From contig CM042145.1 of NCBI GenBank assembly GCA_023376005.1, forward strand, positions 16,368,534 to 16,432,533: a stretch of DNA of 64,000 bases. Direction: 5' to 3'. The notes beneath the pieces were generated by a model. It was not told the origin of the DNA and did no database searches. It was given only the letters and a program-made list of their open reading frames with translations. Below are positions 30,976 to 41,646 of the stretch, one piece after another (the first letter of the stretch is position 1; each line of letters starts with the position of its first letter). Source of the stretch: Doryteuthis pealeii (taxonomy: Eukaryota > Mollusca > Cephalopoda > Myopsida > Loliginidae). Position numbers and translations under genes: made by a program.

Positions 30976-32135
30976 TCTTATTATAATGGAGATTGTGTGT
31001 TTTTCTGTCTGTAACCAAAACTATATTACTACTCAAGTCACAATTCCCTTAGTTATTAACATCACATTCTCCATGATTTTATTTTTATTTAAATCTCCAT
31101 TATCAATAAAATTGTTTCCCATTATTAATACTGTTGACCATATTTATATACTAGATATTTACCACGTACCCCACATGTACGGGTTAGGCACAAGGCCCTA
31201 TTAATGTAGGACCACCCATGAGCTGATGGGTGGCAGGTTCAAAAAATGTGTTGATCCCATCGACATTCCCCCTCAAGGAGGGCGCCTCAGGCACTGGGCA
31301 ATAAACCCAGCCCCGCCCCGCCCCTTTAAATCGAGGGGACAGATGTTGCCTGAGGGGATGGCCCCCTGGGATCAACGATGTTAGCTTGTACAGTCCAGGG
31401 CCGAAGCCGGAGTTAGAGATATTTGCCTCTCATCCCACTTATGAGGGCGTGACACAAGGACATTTTTATGTGGGCTCACGCACAAGCCGAAGCTCATGGA
31501 TGGTAGGCACAAAAATGTGTTGATCCTGTCAGGATGGGCGCCTCAGGCACTGGGCAATAAACTCAGCCCTACCCCTTTAAATCAATGGGATCAATGCTAT
31601 TAACTTGTAAGGTCTAGGGCTGAAGCTCACTGGACCCCCGGTCGAAACCGGTGTTAGATATGTTGGACATATCTATATACTAATAACATGCAATTGTATT
31701 TATATATACAACAAAATAGTGGTTTACAGAGTGAATGGGAAGGCTAATTTGCATATTGATATTAAAAATTTGATTTTAATAAATATGTGCTTAGTATTAT
31801 TGATTTCTAATTGTTTAGTTTTATCTTAATGAATACGAGCAAAAATCTCAGAGATGAATCTTAAAAGAAATCCATTAACAACAAGAAATAACTGTAATTT
31901 TATTTTTTATTTCCTATTTTAACTAAATAGTTAAATTAGGAAAATTTAGCAACGAAAGACGAGAGTGATGAAAGAGTAAGTTTCAGCTGTTCTATTTTTT
32001 TTATTATATTCTCCTTTGTTTAAAATCTTTTTACCTGCATTCTTATTTAGTTTCATTAGCCTTTGTAATTTAATATAATATTTTATTACATTAAAACTAA
32101 AATACTTGCATCTGGAGGGTGCATATATTTGCTAG
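30976..32135 (+). mobile_element. Helitron family 1, copy 5, with GC-rich dimer
   Basis: It starts TCTTATTATAATGGAGATTG after an A and ends with TGGAGGGTGCATATATTTG then CTAG at 32132-32135, before a T. It is twice as long as other copies because of a GC-rich dimer at about 31150-31672. No coding capacity. Confidence 0.8.
31150..31672 (+). repeat. GC-rich tandem dimer inside Helitron
   Basis: Two units of about 260 bp share GATATTTGCCTC, ACAAGCCGAAGCTCATG-type, TGTTGATCC, GGGCGCCTCAGGCACTGGGC, AATAAACCCAGCCC and the TTTAAATC/GGGATCAA block. The same unit as a monomer lies at the same Helitron position at 315-604. Bounded by CATATTTATATACTA / CATATCTATATACTA. Tandem cores inside Helitron-related elements are known in bivalves and insects. 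Confidence 0.7.
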
Positions 32136-32268
32136 TACAATTAATTGAATGACACAAAAGAAAATTCACTTGAGTTTGAGTAAATTTGTTTGCTGAACCG
32201 AGTAAAATTCTTGTTAACATGTAGGGAGGCACTCGTGGTGTAATAGTTATCGTCATAGGAAATGGACG
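32136..32268 (+). repeat. Flank duplicated around Helitron copy 5, right copy
   Basis: It matches 30856-30975 and then continues through the family B SINE head (GTCATAGGAAATGGACG), which is the uninterrupted state of the site. The Helitron therefore sits after CGTCA of a duplicated block. Confidence 0.8.
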
Positions 32269-32343
32269 TTTTATATAAAGAAATAAAAAAATAGAATTAC
32301 AAAACTCAAAAATTCGTAACTGAGTCTTTTTTTTTTTTTTTTT

Positions 32344-32584
32344 TACCAACCCCTCCGCACGAGAAGGATGTGACACAAGGTCAACTTCTTAAGCAGAGTT
32401 TAACAGGTTTGAATTCAGTTTTCCTTCTCCTAGACTGGTTACCTGCCCTGCTATTTACCCATAGCTGGTGGGAGAGTAGTTAGATTCATACCTTTTCCAA
32501 GGGTATTAGCGCTATGTGAAATGTAAACAGCCTCGTCGAGGATTTGAACTCAGGTCGACAAGTCCATTACACCACACACCTCCT
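32344..32584 (-). mobile_element. SINE family B
   Basis: Near-complete minus-strand copy with GGAGGTGTGTGGTGTAATGG (box A), GAGTTCAAATCCTCG (box B) and the CACATCCTTCTCGTGCGGAG end. Confidence 0.85.
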
Positions 32585-32727
32585 GAGTCTTTGTTTTTTT
32601 TCCTTGTTCTGATCAATGGTGAAAATTTATAGAATAGATATTACAAGTTAATTAATTGAGAATAGGACTGAGCTTTGATTATTAAGATCAATATTGGCTA
32701 CTACGATTGGAGGAATAGTTTTTCTTT

Positions 32728-32945
32728 GTTTTTTTTGTTAGTCAGTTCACGAAAAATTTCTCATTCCCCAATGATGGTTGCACCAAAAAAATAAGATCTG
32801 AAAAAGTGGAGGGTAAAGAAAATATTTTTACTTTTGAGATGATCAGGGTTTTTGGTTTTTTTTTTTTTTTTACCCATTCACCAAAAACTTTTCTTGTTCC
32901 CCAATGATACCTGCATTGGGAAAATAAGGCCTGAAAATTGATTAC
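32728..32945 (+). repeat. Two-unit version of the 30226 tandem repeat
   Basis: Shares TTAGTCAGTTCAC, CCCCAATGATGGTTGCA and AAAATAAGATCTGAAAAAG with 30226-30545, then a second unit. The two arrays bracket the duplicated Helitron locus at a distance. Confidence 0.75.
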
Positions 32946-33039
32946 CCTAATCAATGATTATATCCATCTGAATCATATGATGAAATTAAGGTTGCCATTA
33001 AATCTTATGAATGATTTTATCCTTTTACTTTTAATGAAT

Positions 33040-33290
33040 GGGCCGGGTTAGCTCAGTTTGTAGAGTGTTCGGCTAGAAATCCCAAGGTTCTTGGTTCGAT
33101 ACCAGCCCTAGCCAACTCAGCGTATGAGTAGCACAGGGATCTGTGCGGTAAAGTAAGGAGCTGATGGTAGGTGTGGCACTCCACTTCAGACGCAAAAAAA
33201 ACAATCTCCTTGGTCTAGCGCTAGTGAAAAAGGGATAGACTCTCTCGCTGATTGGCTGATACCGACATTAGGCCACCCCGACGACTTTAC
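33040..33290 (+). mobile_element. SINE family A, best full-length copy
   Basis: Head GGCCGGGTTAGCTCAGTTTG (box A), then TTGGTTCGATACCAGCC (box B) at tRNA spacing; the body has AGCACAGGGATCTGTGCGGT, GAGCTGATGGTAGGTGTGGC, CAATCTCCTTGGTCTAGCGC and GGCTGATACCGACATTAGGC, ending CCCCGACGACTTTACATTAC. This copy defines the family in this window. It resembles the tRNA-derived SINEs reported from octopus, from memory and unverified. Confidence 0.9.
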
Positions 33291-33461
33291 ATTACTTTTA
33301 ATGAAAATTAGGATACATAAAAGGAATTTTCATAATCTGGATATAAAGTGTTTCTTTTTTTTTGATATGGTCATTTTATATTGATTTCTTCAGACATCAT
33401 TAATAGATGAAAGTTATCTGAAGTCACACATAAAGTTGTTATACAATATTGAAATGGGGGG

Positions 33462-33625
33462 GGGGGTTGAGTCCCCATGGCATAGTGGGTAACATGCTGG
33501 CCTGCAACATCGTAGTAATCAAGTTTGAATTCTAGTTGTGCTATTACATTCACTTTCAAGGCTAATACTGATGTGAAAGGTATGAACTCTCTTATCCCAC
33601 AGCTATATGTTAAATAGTGTCACTA
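33462..33625 (+). mobile_element. tRNA-like SINE family C, copy 1
   Basis: CCCCATGGCATAGTGGGTAA (box A) and AAGTTTGAATTCTAG (box B) are followed by GGCTAATACTGATGTGAAAG and TATGAACTCTC, a body related to family B (GGGAAAGGTATGAATC). It ends in TGTTAAATAGTGTCACTACTG. A second copy follows 90 bp on. Confidence 0.6.
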
Positions 33626-33715
33626 CTGTTCTTTTACAATAATGGCTTTGGCATTTAATAACACACAAAGGTTGATATGCCATTAAACAGAGAAAGTAAC
33701 CAATATTGAAAAAGG

Positions 33716-33862
33716 GGCACTCCCCACGGCGTAATAGATAACATGCCCGACTGTGACATCATAGTAAGTTTTAACTCTAGTCACTTTCAGACTAATACTC
33801 TTGTGAAAGGTATGGACTCTCTATCCCCCAGCTATGTGTTAAATAATGCCACTACTGTAATA
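33716..33862 (+). mobile_element. tRNA-like SINE family C, copy 2
   Basis: CCCCACGGCGTAATAGATAA (box A) and a degraded box B (AAGTTTTAACTCTAG), then CTTGTGAAAGGTATGGACTC and TGTTAAATAATGCCACTACTG. Same orientation as copy 1. Confidence 0.6.
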
Positions 33863-33865
33863 TTG

Positions 33866-34142
33866 TTGGAGGTGCAGGGTGTAATGGTTAGAGTCGTAGG
33901 AAATGGACTCGTCGACCTGAATTCAAATCTTGAACGAAGCTACAGTTCTCATAGTGCTAATACCCTTGGGAAAGGTATGAATCCAACTACTCTCCCTCCA
34001 GCTATGGTTAAATAGTAGGGCAGACTGAGCTCTTTAACCTTGGTTAAGCAACAAGTCTAGGAGAAGGAAATCTCTGAATTCAAACCTGTTAAATCCGCTT
34101 GGAGTGGTCACTACTAGAATAGGCTCAGTCCTAATTAATGAT
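33866..34142 (+). mobile_element. SINE family B with alternative 3' end
   Basis: Head and body are standard (GGTGTAATGGTTAGAGTCGT, GGGAAAGGTATGAATCC, GGAGAAGGAAATCTCTG), but instead of the usual CACATCCTGCTCG end it has GAGTGGTCACTACTAGAATA then GGCTCAGTCC. The same ending occurs at 62035-62215, so it defines a subfamily with a different tail. Confidence 0.8.
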
Positions 34143-34239
34143 CTATTTCACTAATTTGATTTATAATTTAATTTAATTGAAAAATGAAAAAAAAAAACAT
34201 CTATTAATTTCTGCTTTCGTAAGATGACAAAATGTGTTA

Positions 34240-34580
34240 CAATTTGATTGGTTTGGTTTGGATTGTTTTGTTTTACGGCATATCAACCTCAGTGGGTCAT
34301 TTAATGCCGAGAAAGTTTTGAAATAAATCAATTCTTAATGGATAATACAATTTTGTTTATAAATACATTTTTCTATTTAACCCATAGATGGGGCCCTAAC
34401 AGGTACTACCACTCCGGGTCAGAGTGAACCTGGGAGCAATGGTTATGAAGGGGTGCTCCACATTCCCCAAACCTCCAAAACTGGAACCTCGCCATCAGAT
34501 AGAGTTTAACGACATTCCCAGGACATGTAGACCCACAGCCACCGCCTTCTAGCACACATATGATAAAAAACAATTTGATT
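34240..34580 (+). mobile_element. GGCATATCAACC repeat, copy
   Basis: It matches the first 330 bp of 18383-18975, from TTTTACGGCATATCAACC to CACACATATGATAAAA, with few differences. The distal part is missing. Confidence 0.7.
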
Positions 34581-34807
34581 GGGAAGTTTTGATCGATCCA
34601 TTGTATTTAGCAGATATTGTACAATTATCATTCTTTACAGAAATGACTACTTGAAAAATTTAAAAAATTCCCTTGAAGATTGCAAAAATTACCCAAAGCT
34701 GTTTATTGCCAACAAAGATTTATAAAAAAAAATTTTTGTGGAAGGATGGAATTATGAAGTTTCTAAAAAGATAACAAAAGATAGCAGAACAAAACAGTAA
34801 ATATGTT

Positions 34808-35130
34808 TGTAGAATAATCATACTAAGTTCCAATTACCATCGAATTGGTAAGACAAGGCAACAAGGTGCCGTAAACAAATACAGATCTAACCTTGTTGCA
34901 ATCCTACTGCAGAATGCCAGAGTATTATGAAGCCTCATAAAATCATAGAAACCAAGCAGCCAATCAGGACCCAGGGAATGGAATCACTCAAATGCATGAA
35001 TGAACTATTCTTGAGTTCCATAAGTACCAGTTGTTTTGGGCACTGGTTCAGTTGTGCTTAGCCAGTTGCTGTTGTCCAAACCAACAGTATACTGACTGAC
35101 TGAAAATCAACATGGCGCTGCGGGCAGGAT
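34808..35130 (+). mobile_element. LTR-like repeat, copy 1
   Basis: It begins TGTAGAATAATCATACTAAG and contains AGCCAATCAGGACCC (CCAAT motif) and GTTCAGTTGTGCTTAGCCAG, then CTGACTGACTG and ATGGCGCTGC. A second copy at 40236-40760 starts at the same base, which fixes the left end. The right end is uncertain here. Confidence 0.55.
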
Positions 35131-36035
35131 AAAGTTAATGTAAAAATTTGTTTTTTCTTAATAAACCAATTTTTTTTGGCAAACTTGTATTTGTGATCAT
35201 ACATGAAAACACACACACACACACACACACATGTGACGCAATGGTTAAGTGAGAATACGGTCAGAGAAAAAAGAAAGAAAAAAAAAGGGAAGAAAATAGA
35301 ATGTGTTAAGTCCAGGCACATGTATATGGGTGGGTGTTTGACCTTCAGGGAGACAAAAGATAAGTCAAATAAAGTTTAAGAGAATTATACAGCCACCATG
35401 AAAGTTAAGCTCTTAGATATAATATCTTTATGGGGCTGGTTTTAAGAGAAAATGGGTTTTGAAGAAATTAATGGTTTGAAAATTGGGGGACACTGAGACT
35501 GATAAAAAAGTAATGGCTATAATTTTAGGAGAAATCCCAGACACAAAGACTGAGAAGAAAAGTAAGTACCCGTTTCTGGGTGGTCAAATCCATGGGGAGA
35601 TGTAGGAGTGGAATCTGTATATATTCAGCTGGCTCAATCCCCTTCAGCAGTTTCAGACCAGCTGTTGGAATGAGAGGTTGTCCCAGTAGCAGTAGATAGA
35701 AAATAGCTAGTGACCCACCTCAGTGAAGTCAGCAATCGACTAAGAGTTAAGACAACTTTCTTGCCAGCTGACAACATAGACTTAAGTGTCTTCTACTCCA
35801 CCACAAACTGCACAAAGTGTCACAACTTCCGCCTCCATTAGCATCCTGTTATCAAACTTTGTGTTATGTTTTTCATCCTTGTGAACCTGTCTCTAACTCG
35901 TACTCTTCAAATCGGCCAGCACAGAACATTATAACGTGGGGTAATCAACATTGTGCAACAAAGGTGTATGAGTACAGACCAGGGTATTATCACACACACA
36001 CACACACACAAAGGTGTATTTAGCATGATTATCAT
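35131..36035. other. Mostly unrecognised sequence
   Basis: It contains a CA tract (35209-35230) and a second at 35992-36010, but otherwise matches nothing else in the window. No coding frame with recognisable domains. Possible unique intronic or intergenic DNA. Confidence 0.35.
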
Positions 36036-36039
36036 CATC

Positions 36040-36297
36040 ATCATCATAGGGAATAGAATCAGTAACCAGAGCTGAAATCCTGGATGCAGCTGTTTGCATT
36101 TCACTTCATGCTAATGACCTTGGGAAAGGCATGAATCTGTTTCTCCCACCAAGCTATGGGTAAATAGTAGGGCAGATTGGGTAAATTAATCAGGATAGGA
36201 GAAGGAAAACTCTGAATTTAAACCAGCAGTACCCCACTTAAAAATTGCCCTTGTTGTCACATTCCTATTCATGGTGGAAGGGTTAGGTAAATACAAG
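36040..36297 (+). mobile_element. SINE family B, head replaced by (ATC)n
   Basis: The body from GCTGAAATCCTGGATGCAGC through GGGAAAGGCATGAATC, AGCTATGGGTAAATAGTAGG to TTGTCACATTCCTATTCATG is intact. The tRNA-like box A region is missing and an (ATC)n run precedes it. Confidence 0.75.
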
Positions 36298-36920
36298 CAC
36301 AGACACACAGACAGAAAATGCAAGCCCCTACAAGATAGTTATTAAAAATACTGGCAAATTCAAATGTCATGTTTTTACAAACAGGTGACAGATTTCACTT
36401 GCCAATTGTCTCCCTTATCAAAAGCATTACATGTAATATCGCAAAGTCTTTGTTAAAAAATGGTGTTGAGCGCATGCTGACCCCAACGAAGCCGAATTGC
36501 TTCATCCAATGAATATTCTTTAAGATAGAAAACAAGAAAAGAAGAAAAAAAAAGAAAAGAAGAGGCAATGGGTAAATAAGAGGCTGTAGAAAACATGCAG
36601 TTTAGAGTGAAAGACTTATGCAGGGTACCAGGAGAGACACATCAGATCCATGTAGGAAATAGCTAAGTATATCTCAGTGGACGAGTGAAAATGGTGACAT
36701 CTGTGAAGATGTCAGGTTGGAGTGTACACAGATGCCAGTAGACAATCTCCTGACCCCATGTCAAAATACATGCATTTAGAACTTTTCTTGGTCTGTGTGT
36801 GGGTGGGTGGGGGTGGATGGGTGGTGAAGGCATGCTTACCCAATCCTGACTTATCTGTCTTACTGTTATTTATTGGATGCAGCTACTGCCTTTAGTAGCT
36901 TTAAACGTGCAGTTAATGGA
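36298..36920. other. Unrecognised spacer
   Basis: Non-repetitive within the window apart from a GGGTGGGTGGGGGTGGATGG-type G-rich stretch near 36800, which could form G-quadruplexes. No gene evident. Confidence 0.35.
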
Positions 36921-36924
36921 AATA

Positions 36925-36983
36925 AATGTGTGTGTGTGTGTGTGTGTGTGTGAGAAAGAGAAAGAACCACCACTCAGCTTTGG

Positions 36984-37021
<38 letters not shown>

Positions 37022-37060
37022 CTTATCTGATAAAAAAAACAAGAAAAGATGCCAAAAAGA

Positions 37061-37091
<31 letters not shown>

Positions 37092-37198
37092 AGAGAGAGA
37101 AAGAGAAAGAACCACCGCTCAGCTTTGGTTTAAAATTATATATATATATATATATATATAATTACTTATCTGATAAAAAAACAAGAAAAGATGCCAAA

Positions 37199-37264
<66 letters not shown>

Positions 37265-37323
37265 AAGGGCCCACCTTTGGCTTAGAATTATATATATATA
37301 TATATATATATATGTGCGTGTGT

Positions 37324-37367
<44 letters not shown>

Positions 37368-37375
37368 CACACACA
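36925..37375. repeat. Complex tandem repeat with GT/TA cores
   Basis: Two full units and one partial unit (about 150-170 bp) each contain a (GT)n tract, GAGAAAGAGAAAGAACCACC, CTCAGCTTTGGTTTA, a (TA)n tract, then ACTTATCTGATAAAAAAA and AAGAAAAGATGCCAAAAA. A TA/TG hairpin-like end follows (37290-37375). Confidence 0.8.
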
Positions 37376-37389
37376 CGTACTAATACAAA

Positions 37390-38843
37390 TATTCATACAA
37401 ACTCACATACCTATATAAAATTAAAACCATCACAGAAACCACCAATGTCTACAGAGTCATGTTATTTTCTTTGCTATTTTTCTAAGTTTAATTTTTTTTA
37501 AACACACACACACACACACACAATTTTTTAACTTTGTTTTTAGTTTTTTTGTTTGTTTTAATTTTTCCTGTTTTTACTTTCATCTTTGTTACATTTCATT
37601 TCTGGAAAGATTTTTTCTCTCCTTTTCTGAAGCAACCAACTATTGTGGACATATCGGCAATATCTTGAATCCCTGACCATGATCAACAATAACACTAATA
37701 TAATGTAACACTAATGTAATGGCTTCCAATTGTTTTCCAATTCTAATTACAAGAATGTCAAACAAGTAATCATCCTATGAAACAACATTGTTCACTTGTC
37801 AAATGTGGCCACAACAAACAATACTGAAACTCCATATTGCTTCAGAGATTTGCATAATGTCTTTATTTTTCTTCTTTTCATTTTGTTCCCATAGCAAGGA
37901 TACCTAACACTGCCTGGGTTCAGAATTATATTCTTTCTTTCTTTTTTTAATCAGATAACTTTATTGATTCCCTTGGAACATGATTATAGACATGCAATAA
38001 AAATTAGTTTCTAGAAAAATCCATTAAGAATAATTTATACAGAAACGCAATGAGAATTAATTACAAAATTAAGTGATAAATAAATTACTCTTTACTGAAA
38101 TGGATATCCAATAGATTTATAACATAGATGCACTGTATTGAACCCTTAGCCTGTTTGCTCTCAGATACCTTGTATTCAAGCTCAAAATTCCCCCATACAC
38201 AGAGAAAAGGGTACAAACATCTTTATTTAATGTTATTCCATTATAAGAAAGTGAGTGAATTATCATTATATTAAACTTTTTTATTATCTGATCTCCCTGA
38301 GCTCAAAATATTGGGCTTACAGTATATATTAAAATAATGCTCAACTCGAAATATCAGGCCTATAGATTCAAAGGGTTAACTACAGAAATGCACTGCAATA
38401 ATGTACAATATAAATGTTGATTGGATGTGTGTACATGTGCATTCTAAACCAAAGAAAGAAAAAAGAAAAAAAAAGAAGAAAAGATTTTTCGTTTTCTGTA
38501 ATTCTGAAATAGATAATAAATTATGTTTAAAACTTTTTTATAAATATAGTCTAGACAAATTTTTATTTTATTTTTACATATTAAAATCATACATATACAT
38601 TTTTTAAATATGTCTGTTTAAACGGGAAATTAAGAATACCTTGTAACTCTTTCTTTAGCTTGAATTTGTAAATTTATATTTGCTGTCTGACCTACATTTG
38701 ATGAATTTTCTTTGGGTTATTCATTTTATTTGTGACTGTCTGATGAGACTGAACTCCTAAGGATTTTTAGAAATTTCTTTAAATTTTTAGATTTTTGTGT
38801 GTCAGGGACGCAGGATGTATACCTATCAGTATCTCTGTACATA
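37390..38843. other. Long stretch without recognised elements
   Basis: It holds a CA tract (37502-37522), poly(T) runs and a segment at 38725-38790 (GTCTGATGAGACTGAACTCC) shared with 45440-45500. I found no SINE head, TIR or gene. Confidence 0.35.
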
Positions 38844-39442
38844 TCTTATTATAATGGAGATTGTGTGTTTGTGTCTGTCTGTAACCAAAACTAAATCACT
38901 ATTCAAGTCACAATTCCCTTAGTTATTGACATCACATTCACCATGAATTTATTTTTATTTAAACCTCAATTATTGATAAAATTGTTATATCTTATTAATA
39001 CTGTTGGATTAATCTACATACCAATAACATGCAAGTATATTTATATATTCAACAAAATAGCGGTTTACAGTGTGAATGAGAAGGCTAATTTGCATATTGA
39101 TTTTAATAAATCTATGCTGAGTATTATTGATTTCTAATTGTTTGGTTTTTCTCTTAACGAATCTGAGCAAAAATCTCGGGGATAAATCTTAAAAGAAATC
39201 CATCAACAAGACGAAAGAACTGTAATTTTATTAAATACTTCATAATCTAACTAAATAGATGAATTAGGAAAAATGAAAGACGGGAGTGATGGAAAATGAT
39301 GGAAGAGTTAGATTTAAAGCTGTTCTATGTTTCGATTATACCCCCTCAGTTTATCATTTTCTAAATAGTTTCTAATTAGATACAATATTTTATTACATCA
39401 AAACCTAAATACTTGCACCTGAAGGGTGCATATATTTGCTAG
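38844..39442 (+). mobile_element. Helitron family 1, copy 6
   Basis: Starts TCTTATTATAATGGAGATTG after an A and ends GAAGGGTGCATATATTTG then CTAG (39439-39442) before T. It is close to the family consensus, without the GC-rich insert. Confidence 0.8.
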
Positions 39443-40200
39443 TATATATATATATATATATTTAAAAAAAAAAAAAAAGTTGTAAACTGTGCCAATTAAC
39501 CAGTGATCAGCAACAGGAAGAGTTAACGAACCCTGTCTTTGGCAATGGCATATTTTATCTGCTTTGCTTAAATTTCCAAACAGCTCATTTGCACCTCCCA
39601 CAGCAAAGCAGCCATTTCAACGTGTCTTCTGAGCATGTCTCATCCAGAATCACTAGCCAATCACAGAGGCAGACACTAATTACATTCGGCTTTTCTCTCT
39701 CAATAGAATGGTGAAATGTAATTAGAAACTACAAATATACCAGACTTTAGTAGAGAGAGAACCAAGATCTTTGCACACACAAATTTCTTTTTTTTTCTTT
39801 AAATTTATTGGTGCTGATTTCCACTGTAGGTGTTATATTAGAGAAGAAAAAAAAATGTTGGTATCATGAGTAATTTCACTTGTTTGAAGTGAGAGTAGAA
39901 AACTGGAAAGCTTCTCTCAAATTTGAGTAAATAACAGTCTATTCAGGTTATTTTATCTTTTATATCCTCTGACTGGTAAGAATTCTAATTGAATATTGAA
40001 GATGTGAGCATTCCCATGAATTAGCCTATAAATTATATAAACTAAAGTCTTTAATCTCTCTTATCTGTTGATCCCAAGTATTCTCACTTTTGTGCAAAAG
40101 TGAAAAATCTTTGGTAAACACATTATCAAACCTGTCTTCAAGGAAACTACCATTGTATTATTCATAATTTGAACTATCATGTTATTTATTAAGCTTTGTT
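39443..40200. other. Unrecognised, partly G+C-richer sequence
   Basis: Between about 39490 and 39760 the sequence is less AT-rich and contains a CCAATCACAG motif. It matches no repeat here. It could be unique regulatory or intronic DNA; no gene evidence. Confidence 0.3.
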
Positions 40201-40235
40201 TAGGCTGTTACTAAGTGGTCACCCATCTAAGTATT

Positions 40236-40760
40236 TGTAGAATAATCATACTAAGTTCCAATTACCATCGAATTGGTAAGACAAGGCAACAAGTAGCTGT
40301 AATTCAATACAGATTTAACCTTGCTGCAATCCTACTGCAGAATGCCAGAGTATTTATGAAGCCTCATAACATCATAGAAACAAGCAGCCAATCAGGACTC
40401 AAGGAATGAAATCACCCAAATACATGAATGGGCTATTTTTGAGTCCCATAAGTACCAGCTGTCTTGGGCACTAGTTCAGTTGTGCTTAGCCAGTTGCTGT
40501 TGTCCAAACCAACAGTATACTGACTGACTGGCACAGTTGTGCTTAGGTATTGACTGACTGGCAGGTTCAGTTGTGCTTAGCCAGTTGCTGTTGTCCAAAC
40601 CAACAATATACTGACTGACTGGCAGGTTCAGTTGTGCTTAGCCAGTTGCTGTGTCCAAACGAACAATATACTGACTGACTGACTTCAATATGGCGCTGCA
40701 AACATATTGATAGATCAGGTAGAATTACATTGCGGAATCGCCGATTCTCAGGAACATTCA
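40236..40760 (+). mobile_element. LTR-like repeat, copy 2
   Basis: It begins TGTAGAATAATCATACTAAG and ends AGGAACATTCA, flanked by AGTATT on the left and, two bases beyond the CA, AGTACT on the right, a probable target duplication with one change. It contains CCAATCAGG, a set of 60-bp direct repeats (40470-40683) and ATGGCGCTGC near the end. No coding region. A solo LTR is the simplest reading; another non-autonomous element is possible. Confidence 0.5.
40470..40683 (+). repeat. 60-bp direct repeats inside LTR-like element
   Basis: GGTTCAGTTGTGCTTAGCCA and GTTGCTGTTGTCCAAACCAA, then TATACTGACTGACTGGCA, occur three times plus one shortened unit. The copy at 34808 has a single unit, so the array expanded in this one. 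Confidence 0.8.
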
Positions 40761-41061
40761 ATAGTACTGAGCAGGTTCACCATTGCTTAACCTTTTAAAA
40801 CCATGTAAAAAAACAGAAAAAAAAAAAAAACAACCTAATTAGTGATCATCCTCCACACATTACTACAATGACCAACATTACATTTTTTTTGTGTTTTGTT
40901 TTGTTTTATATGACTTTGTTTATATTGTGTAATGTGTGAAAATAAACCATTGCCTTCTGGTGATCTAAGATGGAAAATAGAGATAAAAAAATTGCGTTGT
41001 GTCAATCTTTATAAGTGGAGAGGGTCCAGCAGTCTTGAAATTTATTAAGTTTATCTTAGTA

Positions 41062-41195
41062 TAGTTATTTACCAAGCTTAGCTTAGATGTGGCACAAGGC
41101 CAGAAGTATGGGCGCCCAATGAGAATCTAACTCACTAATAATGGTCTGTGAATCTAGATTGTTAACCATTACACCACATGAGGTGCCCAAGTTTA
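41062..41195 (-). mobile_element. tRNA-like SINE family E
   Basis: On the minus strand: CACCTCATGTGGTGTAATGG (box A), a long loop, AGTTAGATTCTCATTGGGCG (box B-like), then CTTGTGCCACATCTAAGC. Confidence 0.6.
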
Positions 41196-41365
41196 TCTTA
41201 GTATAGCAGAAGACCAAATGGAGAGTAAAGGAAATTTGACAAAGAAGATCAAATTAGGACAATCTTCCAAATGATAAGAGAGAATTTGCCTTGAAAATCA
41301 GCATCTGAGATCCAGAATTTTACCCCAGTTTAATATTTACCAAGCAAAGCTTAATATTACATATT

Positions 41366-41635
41366 CACCAACCACTCCACATGAGTAGGATGTGACACAA
41401 GGTCAATTACTTAAGTAGAGTTTAACGGGTTTGAATTCAGTTTTCCTTCTCCTATACTGGTTACCATACCAAGGTTAAATAACCCAATCTGCCCTACTAT
41501 TTACCCATAGCTGGAGGAAGAATAGTTGGATGCATACCTTTCCCATGGGTACTAGCACTATCTGAAATGTAAACATTCTTGTCCAGGATTTGAGCTTGTC
41601 TCACCATGTCCATTTCCTATGATGGTACCTCCTTA
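41366..41635 (-). mobile_element. SINE family B
   Basis: A near-complete minus-strand copy: 3' end CACATCCTACTCATGTGGAG, body AGCTATGGGTAAATAGTAGG and GGGAAAGGTATGCATCC, and a decayed head (GGACATGGTGAGACAAGC). It ends three bases before the 8-bp target duplication of the MITE at 41647. Confidence 0.8.
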
Positions 41636-41646
41636 GCTTAATATAG

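Larger units (their letters stand above)
40207..40795 (-). mobile_element. 5S-derived SINE split by an LTR-like insertion
   Basis: The minus-strand box C region (AATACTTAGATGGGTGACCA) is at 40212-40235 and the box A side (GGTTAAGCAATGGTGAACCTG) at 40769-40792; together they rebuild the 5S-like order seen at 19742-19852. Everything between is the element at 40236-40760. Confidence 0.6.

Noticed and set aside
38725..38790. CTGATGAG followed by GAAA, considered as a hammerhead (also at 45440-45500)
   Set aside because: No closing stem II between the two motifs and no stem I complement; the shared block is better described as a dispersed repeat scrap.
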